Shown: positions 50,756 to 60,539, counted from the stretch's first letter. The stretch is 64,000 nt of DNA from Cyanobacterium aponinum PCC 10605 (GCF_000317675.1 NC_019776.1:2356001-2420000); one strand, 5' to 3'. Made by a program: numbers and translations. The notes: generated by a model from the letters alone, not told the origin.

Positions 50756-51592
50756 TTAAGCAACACCTTTTTTTATTAAATAGTCCACAGTTAAATGTTT
50801 TTCTTCGATGATATTGGGCAAGTCTTGAATAATCATGGACGATTTTTTCACAAAAGCATTAGTCCATTTTTCAAACCATTTCAATTGTATCGTAGTAGCT
50901 TGATGAGACAGAGAACCATTAAAATTTACCTTACCATTTTTGTCCATAGAAAATTCTCTTAACCATTCCACATCAGGGCGACTATCTTCAAAATTTTTGC
51001 CTGTAATAGTCCCACCTAAATACTTACTAGTAATAGATGCAATGGTTTCAAAATTAGTTATGATTTCTCCAATGGTTACTTTTTTGCTAGTGGCAAGATT
51101 AAAAGAAGAAACTTTTTGCATTCCTAAGGATTCAGGGTTAAATCCCTTATCAAAACGAGTAGTATTATCATAGGATGCGTCTTTAAAAATACCTCCATTC
51201 AGATGAGCGCCATTGAGGAATGCCCCAGATAAGTCTGCTTTATAAAAGTTTGCTCTAGTTAGAAAACTACCCGTAAAATAAGCCTCTTTAACGATTGCTT
51301 TTTGGAAATTAACTTTAGTTAGGTAGGCTTTAATTAAGTATGCTCCTGTTAAGTTTGCACCAGTGAGATTTGCCCCACTGAGATTTGCTTCATTGAGATA
51401 GCATTTACTCAAGTCAGCACCGCTCAAGTCGGCATCCCTTAAATCAGCATAACTTAAATCGCAACCTCCGAGATTGACTCCTTTTAGTTGAGCGTTTCTA
51501 AGGTCAATTCTTCTGAGTTGCAACTTAGGAAAATTTCTTTCCCCTGAGTTATATTGTGCTTGAATATCAATTACTGCGGTGTTTGCTAACAT
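50756..51592 (-). CDS. Pentapeptide-repeat protein with conserved C-terminal domain
   Basis: 278 residues. A(D/N)LXX repeats span about 28-140 (e.g. DLRDADLSGADLSKCYLNEA). The last ~125 residues are a separate, non-repeat domain with FNPESLGM, YLGGTITGKNFEDSRPDVEW and GSLSHQATTIQLKWFEKW. The same domain ends the pentapeptide protein at 53265 with the same order of conserved residues (YLG, SRP-x2-EW, G-x-L, LKW-x3-W). I do not recognise it as a named family. Cytoplasmic; function unknown. It lies 280 bp upstream of the slr0144-type operon on the same strand. Confidence 0.8.
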   Translation of the reverse strand: MLANTAVIDIQAQYNSGERNFPKLQLRRIDLRNAQLKGVNLGGCDLSYADLRDADLSGADLSKCYLNEANLSGANLTGANLTGAYLIKAYLTKVNFQKAIVKEAYFTGSFLTRANFYKADLSGAFLNGAHLNGGIFKDASYDNTTRFDKGFNPESLGMQKVSSFNLATSKKVTIGEIITNFETIASITSKYLGGTITGKNFEDSRPDVEWLREFSMDKNGKVNFNGSLSHQATTIQLKWFEKWTNAFVKKSSMIIQDLPNIIEEKHLTVDYLIKKGVA

Positions 51593-52022
51593 TTTTCTTC
51601 CTACCTTAATTTTGTTTTTATTCCTCTCTGTTTTTAGGAACCGTTGTTTATATTAAGTTTTTTGTTATCTATTTATGATTTTTTTTATTTTTTCTTTATA
51701 TTAACAATTTTTTTGACTAAAATCAGCCTTTTTTTTGAGTTTTTTAACAAAACTTTAACAAATTTTGTTGAAATTTTACATAATAAAAAGTGCAGTATTT
51801 ATACTCAAAAATAAAAATTTAATTGTGAATTTTTTATGAAGCAGTTTGTCTAAGGATTATGTATTTTCTAACAAGAATAAATTTTATAAACTTAGAGATT
51901 ATGTCAAAATATCTACCTATGAGACAAAGACGGTCATAATTTCCTAATTATTTTTTTGAAGTTTCTTTATTTTTTGAAGAGTAAACGTAAGTATTTTTAG
52001 TGAAGAAACAAAAACGAACTTA
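51593..52022. other. AT-rich spacer
   Basis: 430 bp, extremely AT-rich, no ORF or hairpin of note. It must hold the promoter of the pentapeptide gene at 50756-51592 and the 3' end region of the EAL gene. The repeat families of this window are absent from it, which is unusual for a spacer of this size here. Confidence 0.4.
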
Positions 52023-52976
52023 TTATAAATATACCCAAATTTTCAGAAACGATTTTAATTGGTTAATTGATAAAGGAGGACTAAAAAAATAGCCCTGTCC
52101 TTGATTAATGCCTTCAGATATAATCCAATTCAAATCATCATTGTTCTCAATGCCTTCTACATGAACAGTTAAATTCAAAGTTTTTGCTAAAGTTACCATA
52201 CTATTAACAATCGCCTTTTGTCGAGATTTACGAGCAATATTGTGAATAAATGATTTATCTAATTTAATAACATCAAAGGGAAAATCGTTCAAGTATTTTA
52301 AACCTGCATAACCCGTGCCAAAATCATCTAAAGCCAGAGAAATACCCATCTTTTTCAGTTTTACCATCAGTTTTATAACATTAGTGGAATTTTCTAAAAA
52401 AATTCCTTCGGTGATTTCTAAACTTAAATTTTGTGGGTAAAACTTGGTTTCTTGAAGAATCTTGATCATATTCCTAAGAAAAAAAGTATCCTGTAGCTGA
52501 TGAGGAGAAATATTAATGGCTAATTTGAGGGGATACGATAAAAATTCTTGAATGTCTAAACAAGCCTCTCTAATAATCCATTCCCCCAAGGGAAGAATTA
52601 ATCCACTTTTTTCTGCGATGGGAATGAATTTATCAGGAGAAATTAATCCCCAATAAGGATGATTCCAACGAATTAAAGCCTCCACGGCGACAATCTTGCG
52701 GGTGTTAAAACAGATAAATGGTTGGTAATAAAGTTCAAACTGATTTTCAACTAAAGCCTTCGATAATGCTTTTTCCATTGATTCGTAAAACTTCATTGAA
52801 AATACATGACATTTCTTATTTTGGTCTTTTTCTGTTTCAAGAGAAGACAAAAAGGGGGAAAATTTAGCCATGTTTATGTATTGAAAAAAACGAGTCTTTT
52901 TTTGTAAGTTATATTCTTGATAGTAATGATTAATATCCTGTAGAAAAGAATTTAAATCTGAGCATTCATAGAACAT
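52023..52976 (-). CDS. EAL-domain cyclic-di-GMP phosphodiesterase
   Basis: 317 residues: a ~65-residue N-terminal part of no known fold, then an EAL domain (about 70-315). Catalytic motifs are complete: VEALIRWNHP, the Asn in LAINISPHQL, EITE, DDFGTGYAGLKYLNDFP, KLDKSF, VEGIE and the QGYFFSPPL end. It should hydrolyse c-di-GMP to pGpG. No GGDEF, PAS or receiver domain is attached, which is unusual since most cyanobacterial EAL proteins carry sensors. Putative control of motility or attachment fits the pil/hmp set 10 kb away, but no physical link is evident. Single gene. Confidence 0.9.
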   Translation of the reverse strand: MFYECSDLNSFLQDINHYYQEYNLQKKTRFFQYINMAKFSPFLSSLETEKDQNKKCHVFSMKFYESMEKALSKALVENQFELYYQPFICFNTRKIVAVEALIRWNHPYWGLISPDKFIPIAEKSGLILPLGEWIIREACLDIQEFLSYPLKLAINISPHQLQDTFFLRNMIKILQETKFYPQNLSLEITEGIFLENSTNVIKLMVKLKKMGISLALDDFGTGYAGLKYLNDFPFDVIKLDKSFIHNIARKSRQKAIVNSMVTLAKTLNLTVHVEGIENNDDLNWIISEGINQGQGYFFSPPLSINQLKSFLKIWVYL

Positions 52977-53059
52977 TATTATAAAGAGTTTTAAGTGGGT
53001 GAACAGAATTAATTTTACGTTTACTTTACTTTAAGAAAGGCAATAGGGAGTTATTAAAT

Positions 53060-53106
53060 AACCTCAATTCGGTTTAAGAATATCCGATAAGGTTAGGTGT
53101 CAGGTG
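53060..53106. repeat. Family-1 element end (solo) with heptamers
   Basis: AACCTCAATTCGGTTTAAGA followed by ATATCCGATAAGGTTAGGTG, matching the termini of the elements at 17772 and 42489. The continuation is AGGTGTCAGGTGTCAGGTTG and then heptamer variants. No opposite end is recognisable before 53264. Confidence 0.55.
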
Positions 53107-53156
53107 TCAGGTTGCAGGTTGCAGGTAGTAGGTGATGAGGGGAAAGGGGGAAGTAG

Positions 53157-53176
53157 GGGCGAATGGCCATTCGCCC
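53157..53176. repeat. 20-bp palindrome GGGCGAATGGCCATTCGCCC, second copy
   Basis: Identical to 11690-11709, again followed or preceded by GTAC. It lies in the spacer between the EAL gene and the pentapeptide gene at 53265, about 90 bp downstream of the latter's stop. Confidence 0.8.
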
Positions 53177-53264
53177 GTACAGGTATTCGTGGTTTTTCAT
53201 TCTTAATTCTTAATTCTTAACTATAGAAGAGTCAAATATTTTCACATGAGTTATGAATCAAGAT

Positions 53265-54263
53265 TTAAGAAATTTTTTGCTCTAAATTGTAATTTAGGTA
53301 CTGTGGAGAAACTATCTTATCTTGTTGTAGGAATATTTTATCTTGTTCTAATAAATCAATAAATCCTTTAACCATAATGGAACAATTTTGAATATAATTT
53401 TTCACCCATTCTTGATACCATTTTAATTCAAAATCACTAATGATTTCTGTCAATGCACCTTGATAATGAATTGAGCCTTTATTGGTAATTTTAAAGCTAT
53501 TAACCCATTCACAATGAGGACGAGATTTTTCCAAATATTTTACTATTATTGATTTACCTAAATAATGAGAACCTGTTTTGCTTAAATAGTTCAAACTATT
53601 AACAATTTCGGCAACAGAAATATATCCCCCTTCACTCATTCCATGCTTTTCAGGGAGAAAATGATGATCAAATAAAGTTTGTAGATTATATTCTGCACCT
53701 TGAAAAAGAGTCTTGTCTATTATTGCCCGAATCAGACAAGCGTTAGTTAGATTTGCTTCTTGAAAATTTGTTCGGGTTAAATTACTTCCTGTTAAAAATC
53801 CATGATTCAAATTAGCCTTTTGAAAATTTCCATAGCTTAAATCACTTTTATTAAGAGAAGTTGCTACTAAATTGGCTTCAGAAAAATAAGAATTTTGTAA
53901 ATTAGCAGAACTAATATGACTACGATAAAAATTTGTTTTTTTGCATCGGGCTTTGGTTAAGTTAACGTGGTTAAGATTTCCATAACTTAAGTCTGCTTCA
54001 TTCAATATTGCACCTCTTAAATTACAACCTTTGAGATTTGACCCTTTGAGGCACGATTTACTTAAGTTTGCTCCCCTTAAGTCACAATTTTCGAGATTTG
54101 CACAACTTAAATCTGTTTCTGATAGGTCAATGTCTATTAAAGATAGTCCTGAGAGATTAATTCCAGCAAAATTTTGTTTTCTAAAGTTTCTTTTCCCTTT
54201 ACTATACTTTAACAAAATAATAGTATTGTCATTTCTATCCTTTTTGGTTACTATTTTATCCAT
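53265..54263 (-). CDS. Pentapeptide-repeat protein with conserved C-terminal domain, paralogue
   Basis: 332 residues. The repeat region spans about 25-185 (e.g. DLSETDLSCANLENCDLRGA), longer than in the protein at 50756. The C-terminal ~130 residues carry the same non-repeat domain: FLPEKHGM, HYLGKSIIVKYLEKSRPHCEW, GALTEIISDFELKWYQEW and NCSIMVKGFIDLLEQ. The two genes flank the EAL gene on the same strand, so the group may have arisen by duplication. The N-terminus is basic and without a signal peptide. Function unknown. The start was chosen at MDKIVTKKDRN, behind the AAAACATAAGAAAA region, without a strong ribosome-binding site. Confidence 0.8.
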   Translation of the reverse strand: MDKIVTKKDRNDNTIILLKYSKGKRNFRKQNFAGINLSGLSLIDIDLSETDLSCANLENCDLRGANLSKSCLKGSNLKGCNLRGAILNEADLSYGNLNHVNLTKARCKKTNFYRSHISSANLQNSYFSEANLVATSLNKSDLSYGNFQKANLNHGFLTGSNLTRTNFQEANLTNACLIRAIIDKTLFQGAEYNLQTLFDHHFLPEKHGMSEGGYISVAEIVNSLNYLSKTGSHYLGKSIIVKYLEKSRPHCEWVNSFKITNKGSIHYQGALTEIISDFELKWYQEWVKNYIQNCSIMVKGFIDLLEQDKIFLQQDKIVSPQYLNYNLEQKIS

Positions 54264-54533
54264 TTTTCTTATGTTTCCATACTACTTTTAAGTTAAATAT
54301 AGATAATTTTTTGTTAAATAGCACTCCTTTTATGATTATTTAATATTTAATATTTTTTTATACTTGTTAACATAAAAAAATAATGTATCTTTATATCCCT
54401 AGTGGTTAAATATAAATTTATTTTGTTAAGAATTTTGTTCGTTAAATATAATAGTTAATACCTTTTTTTTGTTATTCAGTAAGTAAATATTGATTTTTGT
54501 TGATAATTGTTAATATTTAATGACATTTTTATT

Positions 54534-56141
54534 TTACTGGTGTTGTTTTCTCTCTGGTTTAACAATTCGCAGGATTTCTTGGTTAATCTGACTGGCGATG
54601 CGATCGCCTCTTTTGCCGTATTCTAATTTAATATCATCTACAAAAAAATTAATTTTAAATTCATAATAAAGAAAACCCTCATCATGATTTAAAGCAGTGA
54701 TCCAAATTTGTGGGTCTTGCCATTTTTTACGCTCTTTAAAACGAGATTTAAACCAATCACTTAACTCCAAAACATAATCATCTAATCGAGTTTCTTCTAA
54801 TTGAGGATTTGTAATTTTTTGATAAAGTCGATAAGTTCTTTTCTTTAATAAAGTAATTTTTCTTTCCCATTCTTGAGGAATTAAATATAAGTCTTCTTCT
54901 TTTAAATTAGGGTCTTTAAGCCAAAAACGATACCATTCTCTTACTAATTCTATCAAACCATCTGGAGCTTGAGATTCAGAAAAAGTAGTATTTAAGAGAT
55001 TATCAGTATTAATTTCTGAGTTAATATTTAAACCAATTAAAACTAATATTTCTTGATATTCTTGATAAATATTTTCTAGTTCTTCCGATGTTAAACCACC
55101 CTTTTCTGCAAACTGTAAAGTAATTACTAAAGCCTCTAAAAATTCTTCAATTTCTTGCAATTTAATATTAACTTTTTGTTCTGCTAAAAGCCTATTTTTT
55201 CCACTTATTTGTTGTTCTGTCAAACTGTTATTCGTTTCTTCTTCACATAGATAAAAACGATCAATCAAAGCTATTTTCTTTTCAATATCGGCTAAAGTAT
55301 CAGGATGTGCTAAGACGGTTTCAGTAATTAAACTTTTTAGATAATCTACTTCTAATTCCGCAGGTATTTCAATGGTTGTAGAATAATAATAATAGGATGT
55401 AGGGCGGCTGAGATTAGTAATATTTTGATTTTGCAAAACACTATTAGGTATATAAATATCACAATGATGATTAAATAAGTAAATTTGGGTCACTCTAACT
55501 CCGATACGGCACAACATCCCGATAGAACCATCTTCCAATCGCAATACATCTCCGAATTGAAAAGGAGTATCAATTAACAAAACAATACCGCTAAAAAAAT
55601 TAGCCAATATATCTTTTAGGGCAAAACCAATAATAAAAGTTGCCCCCCCTAAAGCCACCCAAATACCCGTTAAATCCACCCCGAAATTGTTTAAAACAAA
55701 AACACCCCCCAGTAAAAAAACCATGACGGGTAAAACTGCTTCTACCAGTGGTAAAAGTACATCATCCCACATGACTTCACTTTGCTTTGTATATTGTTTG
55801 AGATAATAAATAATAACTTTTTTGATAATTGCCACTAGCCAATAACTAATTACGACAATTAGACAAGCATTTAAAATCTTTTGCAATATATCCTTGCCAA
55901 CAAAATTTTCCAAATCATAAAGGGTAAATTTAAGATTAAAAAAAGTAAAAATACTGAGTAAAGGATAACCAGAAATATTTAGGGTAACTAAAGCAATGTC
56001 TCTTTCTAAACTGCGAAATAAAGGGCGTAAGAGAAAGAACAAAAAACCGTAAATTAATAAAAATCCTCCTAAATAGACACCTAAGTGCTGAAGGATGAAT
56101 ATATATAGGGGATTGAGACTAAACCAAAATTCTTTCAGCAT
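54534..56141 (-). CDS. MscS-family small-conductance mechanosensitive channel
   Basis: 535 residues. Four to five N-terminal hydrophobic segments lead to the MscS pore helix and beta domain: GGATFIIGFALKDILANFFS, then GIVLLIDTPFQFGDVLRLED and the conserved IYIPNSVLQNQNITNLSRP. An extended C-terminal cytoplasmic part (about 280-535) is longer than in E. coli MscS and has two charged, helical insertions. MscS channels open under membrane tension and release solutes on hypo-osmotic shock. No signal peptide is evident, as in the family. It lies divergent from amt with ~140 bp between, so it may share a control region with the NtcA-type box. Confidence 0.88.
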   Translation of the reverse strand: MLKEFWFSLNPLYIFILQHLGVYLGGFLLIYGFLFFLLRPLFRSLERDIALVTLNISGYPLLSIFTFFNLKFTLYDLENFVGKDILQKILNACLIVVISYWLVAIIKKVIIYYLKQYTKQSEVMWDDVLLPLVEAVLPVMVFLLGGVFVLNNFGVDLTGIWVALGGATFIIGFALKDILANFFSGIVLLIDTPFQFGDVLRLEDGSIGMLCRIGVRVTQIYLFNHHCDIYIPNSVLQNQNITNLSRPTSYYYYSTTIEIPAELEVDYLKSLITETVLAHPDTLADIEKKIALIDRFYLCEEETNNSLTEQQISGKNRLLAEQKVNIKLQEIEEFLEALVITLQFAEKGGLTSEELENIYQEYQEILVLIGLNINSEINTDNLLNTTFSESQAPDGLIELVREWYRFWLKDPNLKEEDLYLIPQEWERKITLLKKRTYRLYQKITNPQLEETRLDDYVLELSDWFKSRFKERKKWQDPQIWITALNHDEGFLYYEFKINFFVDDIKLEYGKRGDRIASQINQEILRIVKPERKQHQ

Positions 56142-56166
56142 ATTTAAGCAATTACAGGGCTTTATT

Positions 56167-56180
56167 GTATTGTTTGATAC
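56167..56180 (+). promoter_or_regulatory. NtcA-type box before amt
   Basis: GTATTGTTTGATAC is a perfect GTA-N8-TAC palindrome, the consensus for NtcA, the global nitrogen regulator of cyanobacteria. TATGAA at 56201-56206, 20 bp after it, could be the -10 element, in line with class II NtcA promoters. The amt start codon lies ~105 bp downstream. Expected effect: activation under ammonium limitation. The box also lies close to the divergent MscS start. Confidence 0.75.
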
Positions 56181-56284
56181 AGAAAAGAGCTAATAAAACA
56201 TATGAATATTTAACAGTTAATTGATAGGTTAATCAATTATTTATTTATTAACGGTTATCTCACGAGTAAATTGAATTAATAATT

Positions 56285-57778
56285 ATGGTGACGATCCCTA
56301 GAAAAAGAGGTCTGAGAAGATCTTTAAAAGAAAATCAAGATAGTATTATTCTTAATTTTATTTCTAAAATAACTAGCAGAATTTCTCCTTATTGGTTGGC
56401 TTGTATCCCATTGACGGCGATTATTGTTGCGGTGTGGGATGGTGCGGCAATGGCACAGGGTTACGATGGCCCCGAAGACTTAGAACAAGTGAAAATCGTT
56501 TTGGATACAGTGTTTTTACTGTTTTGTTCTGTTTTGGTTATTTTCATGAATGCTGGTTTCGCAATGTTAGAAACTGGTTTCTGTCGCCAAAAAAACGCTG
56601 TTAATATTCTAGCGAAAAACTTGATCGTGTTTGCGATCGCAACTATTGCTTATTGGGCAATTGGTTTTGGATTGATGTACGGAGAAGGAAACGGTTTCAT
56701 CGGTTTACAAGGCTTCTTCTTCAATGGTGATGGTACTCCCTACGGTGATGCAAATTATCCAGAAGCAGTACCTGCGGCTATCTCTTTCTTATTCCAAGTA
56801 GCCTTCGCCGCCACTGCCGCTACCATCGTATCTGGTGCGGTAGCTGAAAGGGTTCGATTCGATGCGTTTTTAATCTTCAGTGCGTTATTAGTAGCCATTT
56901 CCTACGCTGTTACAGGGCATTGGGTTTGGGATGGTGGTTGGTTAAGTGAATTAGGCTTCTCTGACTTTGCTGGTTCAACAGTGGTTCACTCTGTTGGTGG
57001 ATGGGCGGCTTTAGTGGGTGCCGCAGTATTAGGACCTCGTCAAGGGAAATATTCCTCTGATGGTAAAGTTAGTGCTATCCCCGGTCACAATATGAGTATT
57101 GCTACTCTCGGATGTTTAATTCTCTGGATTGGTTGGTTTGGTTTCAACCCCGGTTCTGAATTAGCCGCTACTGCTAACGTTCCTTATATCGCTGTTACTA
57201 CTAACTTAGCCGCCGCCGCTGGTGGTATCACCGCAACTTTTACTTCTTGGTTAAAAGACGGCAAACCCGATCTTTCTATGATTATTAACGGTATCTTAGC
57301 TGGTTTAGTCGGTATTACTGCAGGATGTGCTAGTGTTGGTTATTTCAGTTCTATTATCATTGGTGCGATCGCAGGTATAATCGTCGTCTATTCCGTTGCC
57401 ATGTTTGACCAAGTATTAAAAATTGATGACCCTGTAGGTGCAACCTCTGTTCACTTAGTTTGCGGTATTTGGGGAACTTTAGCGGTGGGTATCTTTGCCA
57501 CTGAGGGCGGATTGTTAACAGGAGGCGGAGTAGCTCTTCTCATCAATCAGATTATTGGTATCTTATCCATCGGTGGTTTTACCGTCGCTTTTAGCTTCAT
57601 CGTTTGGTACGCTCTCCAAGCAACCGTTGGTATTCGAGTTTCTGGCGAAGAAGAAGTCAAAGGTTTGGATATTGGCGAACATGGTATGGAGGCTTACAGT
57701 GGCTTTGTCAAAGAAGCTGATATTCTTTCTGGAGGCTTTTCTTCTAGCTATAGCGATGAAGTTGGCTCAGAAGTGTAA
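56285..57778 (+). CDS. amt1: Ammonium transporter (Amt family)
   Basis: 497 residues with a basic N-terminus, a signal-like hydrophobic segment ending AAMAQGYDG (about 54-62) and then the 11-helix Amt core. Pore landmarks are the gating/selectivity sequences, the first pore His in [20 protein letters not shown] and the second in [16 protein letters not shown], plus FNPGSE. It conducts ammonium across the cytoplasmic membrane as a trimer. The C-terminal tail is typical of cyanobacterial Amt1. The NtcA box upstream supports nitrogen control, and PII (GlnB) is the expected post-translational regulator. The stop is followed by a hairpin terminator. Confidence 0.93.
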   Translation: MVTIPRKRGLRRSLKENQDSIILNFISKITSRISPYWLACIPLTAIIVAVWDGAAMAQGYDGPEDLEQVKIVLDTVFLLFCSVLVIFMNAGFAMLETGFCRQKNAVNILAKNLIVFAIATIAYWAIGFGLMYGEGNGFIGLQGFFFNGDGTPYGDANYPEAVPAAISFLFQVAFAATAATIVSGAVAERVRFDAFLIFSALLVAISYAVTGHWVWDGGWLSELGFSDFAGSTVVHSVGGWAALVGAAVLGPRQGKYSSDGKVSAIPGHNMSIATLGCLILWIGWFGFNPGSELAATANVPYIAVTTNLAAAAGGITATFTSWLKDGKPDLSMIINGILAGLVGITAGCASVGYFSSIIIGAIAGIIVVYSVAMFDQVLKIDDPVGATSVHLVCGIWGTLAVGIFATEGGLLTGGGVALLINQIIGILSIGGFTVAFSFIVWYALQATVGIRVSGEEEVKGLDIGEHGMEAYSGFVKEADILSGGFSSSYSDEVGSEV

Positions 57779-57843
57779 CTCAACTAAGTAGATTTATTAT
57801 TTAGCAGTAACTTTTAAGTTATTTATTAAGTTCAGAAAAAATG

Positions 57844-57872
57844 AGGGTAGGACAGTCGTTCTATCCTTTTTT
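57844..57872 (+). terminator. Rho-independent terminator after amt
   Basis: GGGTAGGAC and GTTCTATCC form a 9-bp stem with G-U pairs around AGTC, followed directly by a T-tract (TTTTTTATT). It ends the amt transcript before the psbV promoter region. Confidence 0.75.
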
Positions 57873-58005
57873 ATTGCCTTTCAACACAATATTATTAACA
57901 AAACTTTACAATAATTGCTCAAAGATGAACCGATTTTGAGAGAAAATAATTAGGGTATAAATCAGAACCTCAAAAATACTAAGAAAAAATATTTGTTTCA
58001 AAATT

Positions 58006-58494
58006 ATGAAAAAATTTGTTTTAATTTTCATTGTCGGGGTTATTTTTGCATGGCAATCCTTTGTCGGTAGCGCAAATGCTTTAAGTTTAAGTGAAGAAAT
58101 TCGTACTATTCCCCTGAATGAGTCTGGAGAAACTATTACTTTATCTAACCAAGAGGCGTTAAAAGGTTCTCGTTTATTTGTAAGTAATTGTGCTCAATGT
58201 CACATTCAAGGTAAAACCAAAACTAATCCCAACGTCAGTTTAAGTAAAGAGGCTTTAGCTAATGCTTTACCTGCAAGAGACAACTTAGTTGGTTTAATGG
58301 ACTATATCGAGCATCCTACTAGCTATGACGGGGAAGAAGATCTTACTTTATTACACGTAAATACAGAACGCCCTGACCTTTGGCCCGAAATCAGAAACTA
58401 TAGTGAGGATGATATTAAAGCCGTTGCTGGTCATATTTTAATTCAAGCATTTTCTGATCCCAAATGGGGTAATTTATCTCTCATTGATAACTAA
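58006..58494 (+). CDS. psbV: Cytochrome c-550 of photosystem II
   Basis: 162 residues: a cleavable signal peptide (1-25, ending GSANA) targeting the thylakoid lumen, then the mature extrinsic subunit. The haem is attached at Cys62 and Cys65 with axial His66 in NCAQCHIQGKTKTNPNVSLS, and the family segment RPDLWPEIRNYSEDDI is intact. PsbV stabilises the Mn4CaO5 cluster of photosystem II at low Ca2+ and Cl-. The second haem ligand, His in the helix after YSEDDIKAVAGHILIQ, is consistent with the family. Single gene with its own promoter. Confidence 0.95.
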   Translation: MKKFVLIFIVGVIFAWQSFVGSANALSLSEEIRTIPLNESGETITLSNQEALKGSRLFVSNCAQCHIQGKTKTNPNVSLSKEALANALPARDNLVGLMDYIEHPTSYDGEEDLTLLHVNTERPDLWPEIRNYSEDDIKAVAGHILIQAFSDPKWGNLSLIDN

Positions 58495-58828
58495 AAATAA
58501 GTTCGGAGTTCAGAAAGAGATTTCAGGTTGCCGGTTGCTGGTGTTAGGGTGTTGGGGGGATAAGGAGAGAGGGGGAAACAAGTAATGGGTAATGAGGATA
58601 AGTAGAGCCAATTAAATAAAAGAAAGTTTGTAGTTAGCCCTTTAGGGGTTTTAACGTTCTTGAAATAAGGGCTGAAGCCCTTACTGCTAACCGAGCCTAT
58701 TTTACGTTTAATTAAGTGGAGCTACTTAAAAGTTAAGAGTTTTTAACTGTTCACTATTCACCTTTGCCCGTTGTCCTTTTAACTTGCCCTTTTCTTAATT
58801 CATAATTACTAATTCCTAATTTTTTACT
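58495..58828. repeat. Repeat-rich spacer between psbV and the ABC gene
   Basis: 334 bp with heptamer-like runs (AGGTTGCCGGTTGCTGGTGT), a GGGGGGATAAGGAGAGAGGG run, and a pair of related inverted pieces TAGAGCCAATTAAATAAAAG / TTTACGTTTAATTAAGTGGA that could form a stem around AGTTAGCCCTTTAGGGGTTT and TAAGGGCTGAAGCCCTTA. It contains no gene I can support. Confidence 0.45.
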
Positions 58829-59929
58829 ATGGCAACGGTTACACTACAAAACATTGCCCGTTCGTATAATCAAGTAAAAGTTATTAGCAATATAACCTTT
58901 GAAGTACCTGATGGAGAATTTTGGGTTTTAGTAGGTCCTTCGGGTTGTGGTAAGTCAACGATTTTGAGAAGTATTGCAGGATTAGAGTCTATTAGTGAGG
59001 GAAATCTCTATTTTGATGGTGTTTTAATGAATGAAATTCCCGCTAGAGAAAGAGATGTGGCGATGGTTTTTCAAAATTATGCTTTATATCCTCATTTAAC
59101 TGTTGCTGATAATCTTGGTTTTGGCTTAAGAATGCGGGGAGAAAAAAAGTCGCTGATAGATAATAAAATTAAACAAGTGGCAGAAATTCTTGATATTGGT
59201 CATCTTTTAATGCGTAAACCCAAACAGCTATCGGGAGGGCAACAACAAAGAGTTGCTTTAGGTAGGGCGATTATTAGACAACCAAAGGTATTTTTGTTAG
59301 ATGAGCCTTTATCTAATTTAGACGCAAAATTAAGAGATCAAACAAGGACAGAATTAAAAAAATTACATTCTCAAGTGGGTATTACTACAGTTTATGTTAC
59401 CCATGATCAAGTTGAGGCTATGACATTAGGCGATCGCATCGTGGTTTTAAATCAGGGTAGAATACAGCAAATAGGTACACCAGCAGAAATTTATCAAAAC
59501 CCAGTCAATCGCATGGTAGCTACTTTTTTAGGCACACCATCCATGAATATCATCCCTGTTACCTACCACGATGGAGCATTTTGGATTAATGAACAACAAT
59601 CCCTCCGATTACCTCCTCCTTTTCTCAAGCAATACAATTTTCATAACGGACAAGGTTGGGATTTAGGTATTCGCCCAGAATATATTACCTTAGTAAAGGA
59701 TCAAGAAAATGCTCTTGATAATTTTCTTGTGACAACAGTTGAAGTTATCGAACCATTAGGAAAAGAAGTTTTAGTTAATGCTAAGATAGTTGACTCAGAG
59801 ATTAACATTAATTTACAATTACCCATTCAGTGGCAAGGGAAAATGGGTGATGAACTAAAACTCCAACTAGATTTAGAGCAAATTTATCTTTTTGAACCTA
59901 CTACTGGGGAAATAATAATTAGTAATTAA
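58829..59929 (+). CDS. MalK/UgpC-class ABC transporter ATPase
   Basis: 366 residues: nucleotide-binding domain (1-235) with Walker A GPSGCGKST, Q-loop VFQNYALYPH, signature LSGGQQQRVALGRA, Walker B VFLLDEPLSNLDAKLR and H-loop VTHDQVEAM. The C-terminal ~125 residues form a TOBE/OB-type regulatory domain (GIRPEYITLV). This two-domain form marks CUT1 (MalK/UgpC/SmoK) sugar or glycerol-phosphate importers. Its binding protein and permeases are not adjacent, which is common in cyanobacteria where one ATPase may serve several CUT1 systems. Exact substrate unknown. Confidence 0.9.
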   Translation: MATVTLQNIARSYNQVKVISNITFEVPDGEFWVLVGPSGCGKSTILRSIAGLESISEGNLYFDGVLMNEIPARERDVAMVFQNYALYPHLTVADNLGFGLRMRGEKKSLIDNKIKQVAEILDIGHLLMRKPKQLSGGQQQRVALGRAIIRQPKVFLLDEPLSNLDAKLRDQTRTELKKLHSQVGITTVYVTHDQVEAMTLGDRIVVLNQGRIQQIGTPAEIYQNPVNRMVATFLGTPSMNIIPVTYHDGAFWINEQQSLRLPPPFLKQYNFHNGQGWDLGIRPEYITLVKDQENALDNFLVTTVEVIEPLGKEVLVNAKIVDSEININLQLPIQWQGKMGDELKLQLDLEQIYLFEPTTGEIIISN

Positions 59930-60023
59930 TTAAAACCGTTAAACCTGACACCTGATACCTAAAACCTAAAACCTGACACCTAACACCTCTCAATTGTTGA
60001 TTATTAGTTGTTAATTGAATTAA

Positions 60024-60539
60024 ATGTCTAAAGCCAAAATTTTACAACCAGACCTTGTATTGGGAGATATAGTTATTCATATCACCCCAGATGTGATCCA
60101 AAGACATAATTTGAAAGGCTTAATTCTCGATGTGGATGAAACCTTAGTTCCTTGGAATGAGCGGATTATTTCCCCTGAATTATTAACATGGGTGGAAGAA
60201 ATACGCCCTTATGTAGATCTTTGGCTTGTAAGTAACAATCTTAGTCAAAATCGTATTGCAACCATCGCACAATACCTTAATTTGCCCTTCATTTATGGTG
60301 CAGGTAAACCTTCTCGTCGCAAACTTAGAGAAGCCGTTAAAGCCATGAATCTACCCTTAGAACAAATTGCTATGGTGGGCGATCGCCTCTTTACTGATGT
60401 ATTAGCAGGTAATAGACTAGGGGTTTTTACTATTTTAGTAGAGCCAATGATTTCTCCCCATGCTCCGAAAAAATTTTCTATCCGCAATTTTGAGGTTTGG
60501 ATTTCCCAACAATTAGGAGTTTCTCTTCATAAAAATTAA
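60024..60539 (+). CDS. YqeG-family HAD phosphatase
   Basis: 171 residues, the usual length of YqeG. HAD motif I is DVDETLV (DxDxT), motif II the Ser in LVSNNL, the Lys of motif III lies near YGAGKPSRRKLREA, and motif IV is GDRLFTD. YqeG proteins are class IIIA HAD phosphatases related to phosphatidylglycerophosphatases (PgpP/GEP4), so a role in phosphatidylglycerol synthesis is plausible, notable since PG is essential for photosystems. It follows the ABC ATPase after 94 bp of heptamer repeats; a shared transcript is unclear. Cytosolic or peripheral membrane. Confidence 0.85.
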   Translation: MSKAKILQPDLVLGDIVIHITPDVIQRHNLKGLILDVDETLVPWNERIISPELLTWVEEIRPYVDLWLVSNNLSQNRIATIAQYLNLPFIYGAGKPSRRKLREAVKAMNLPLEQIAMVGDRLFTDVLAGNRLGVFTILVEPMISPHAPKKFSIRNFEVWISQQLGVSLHKN

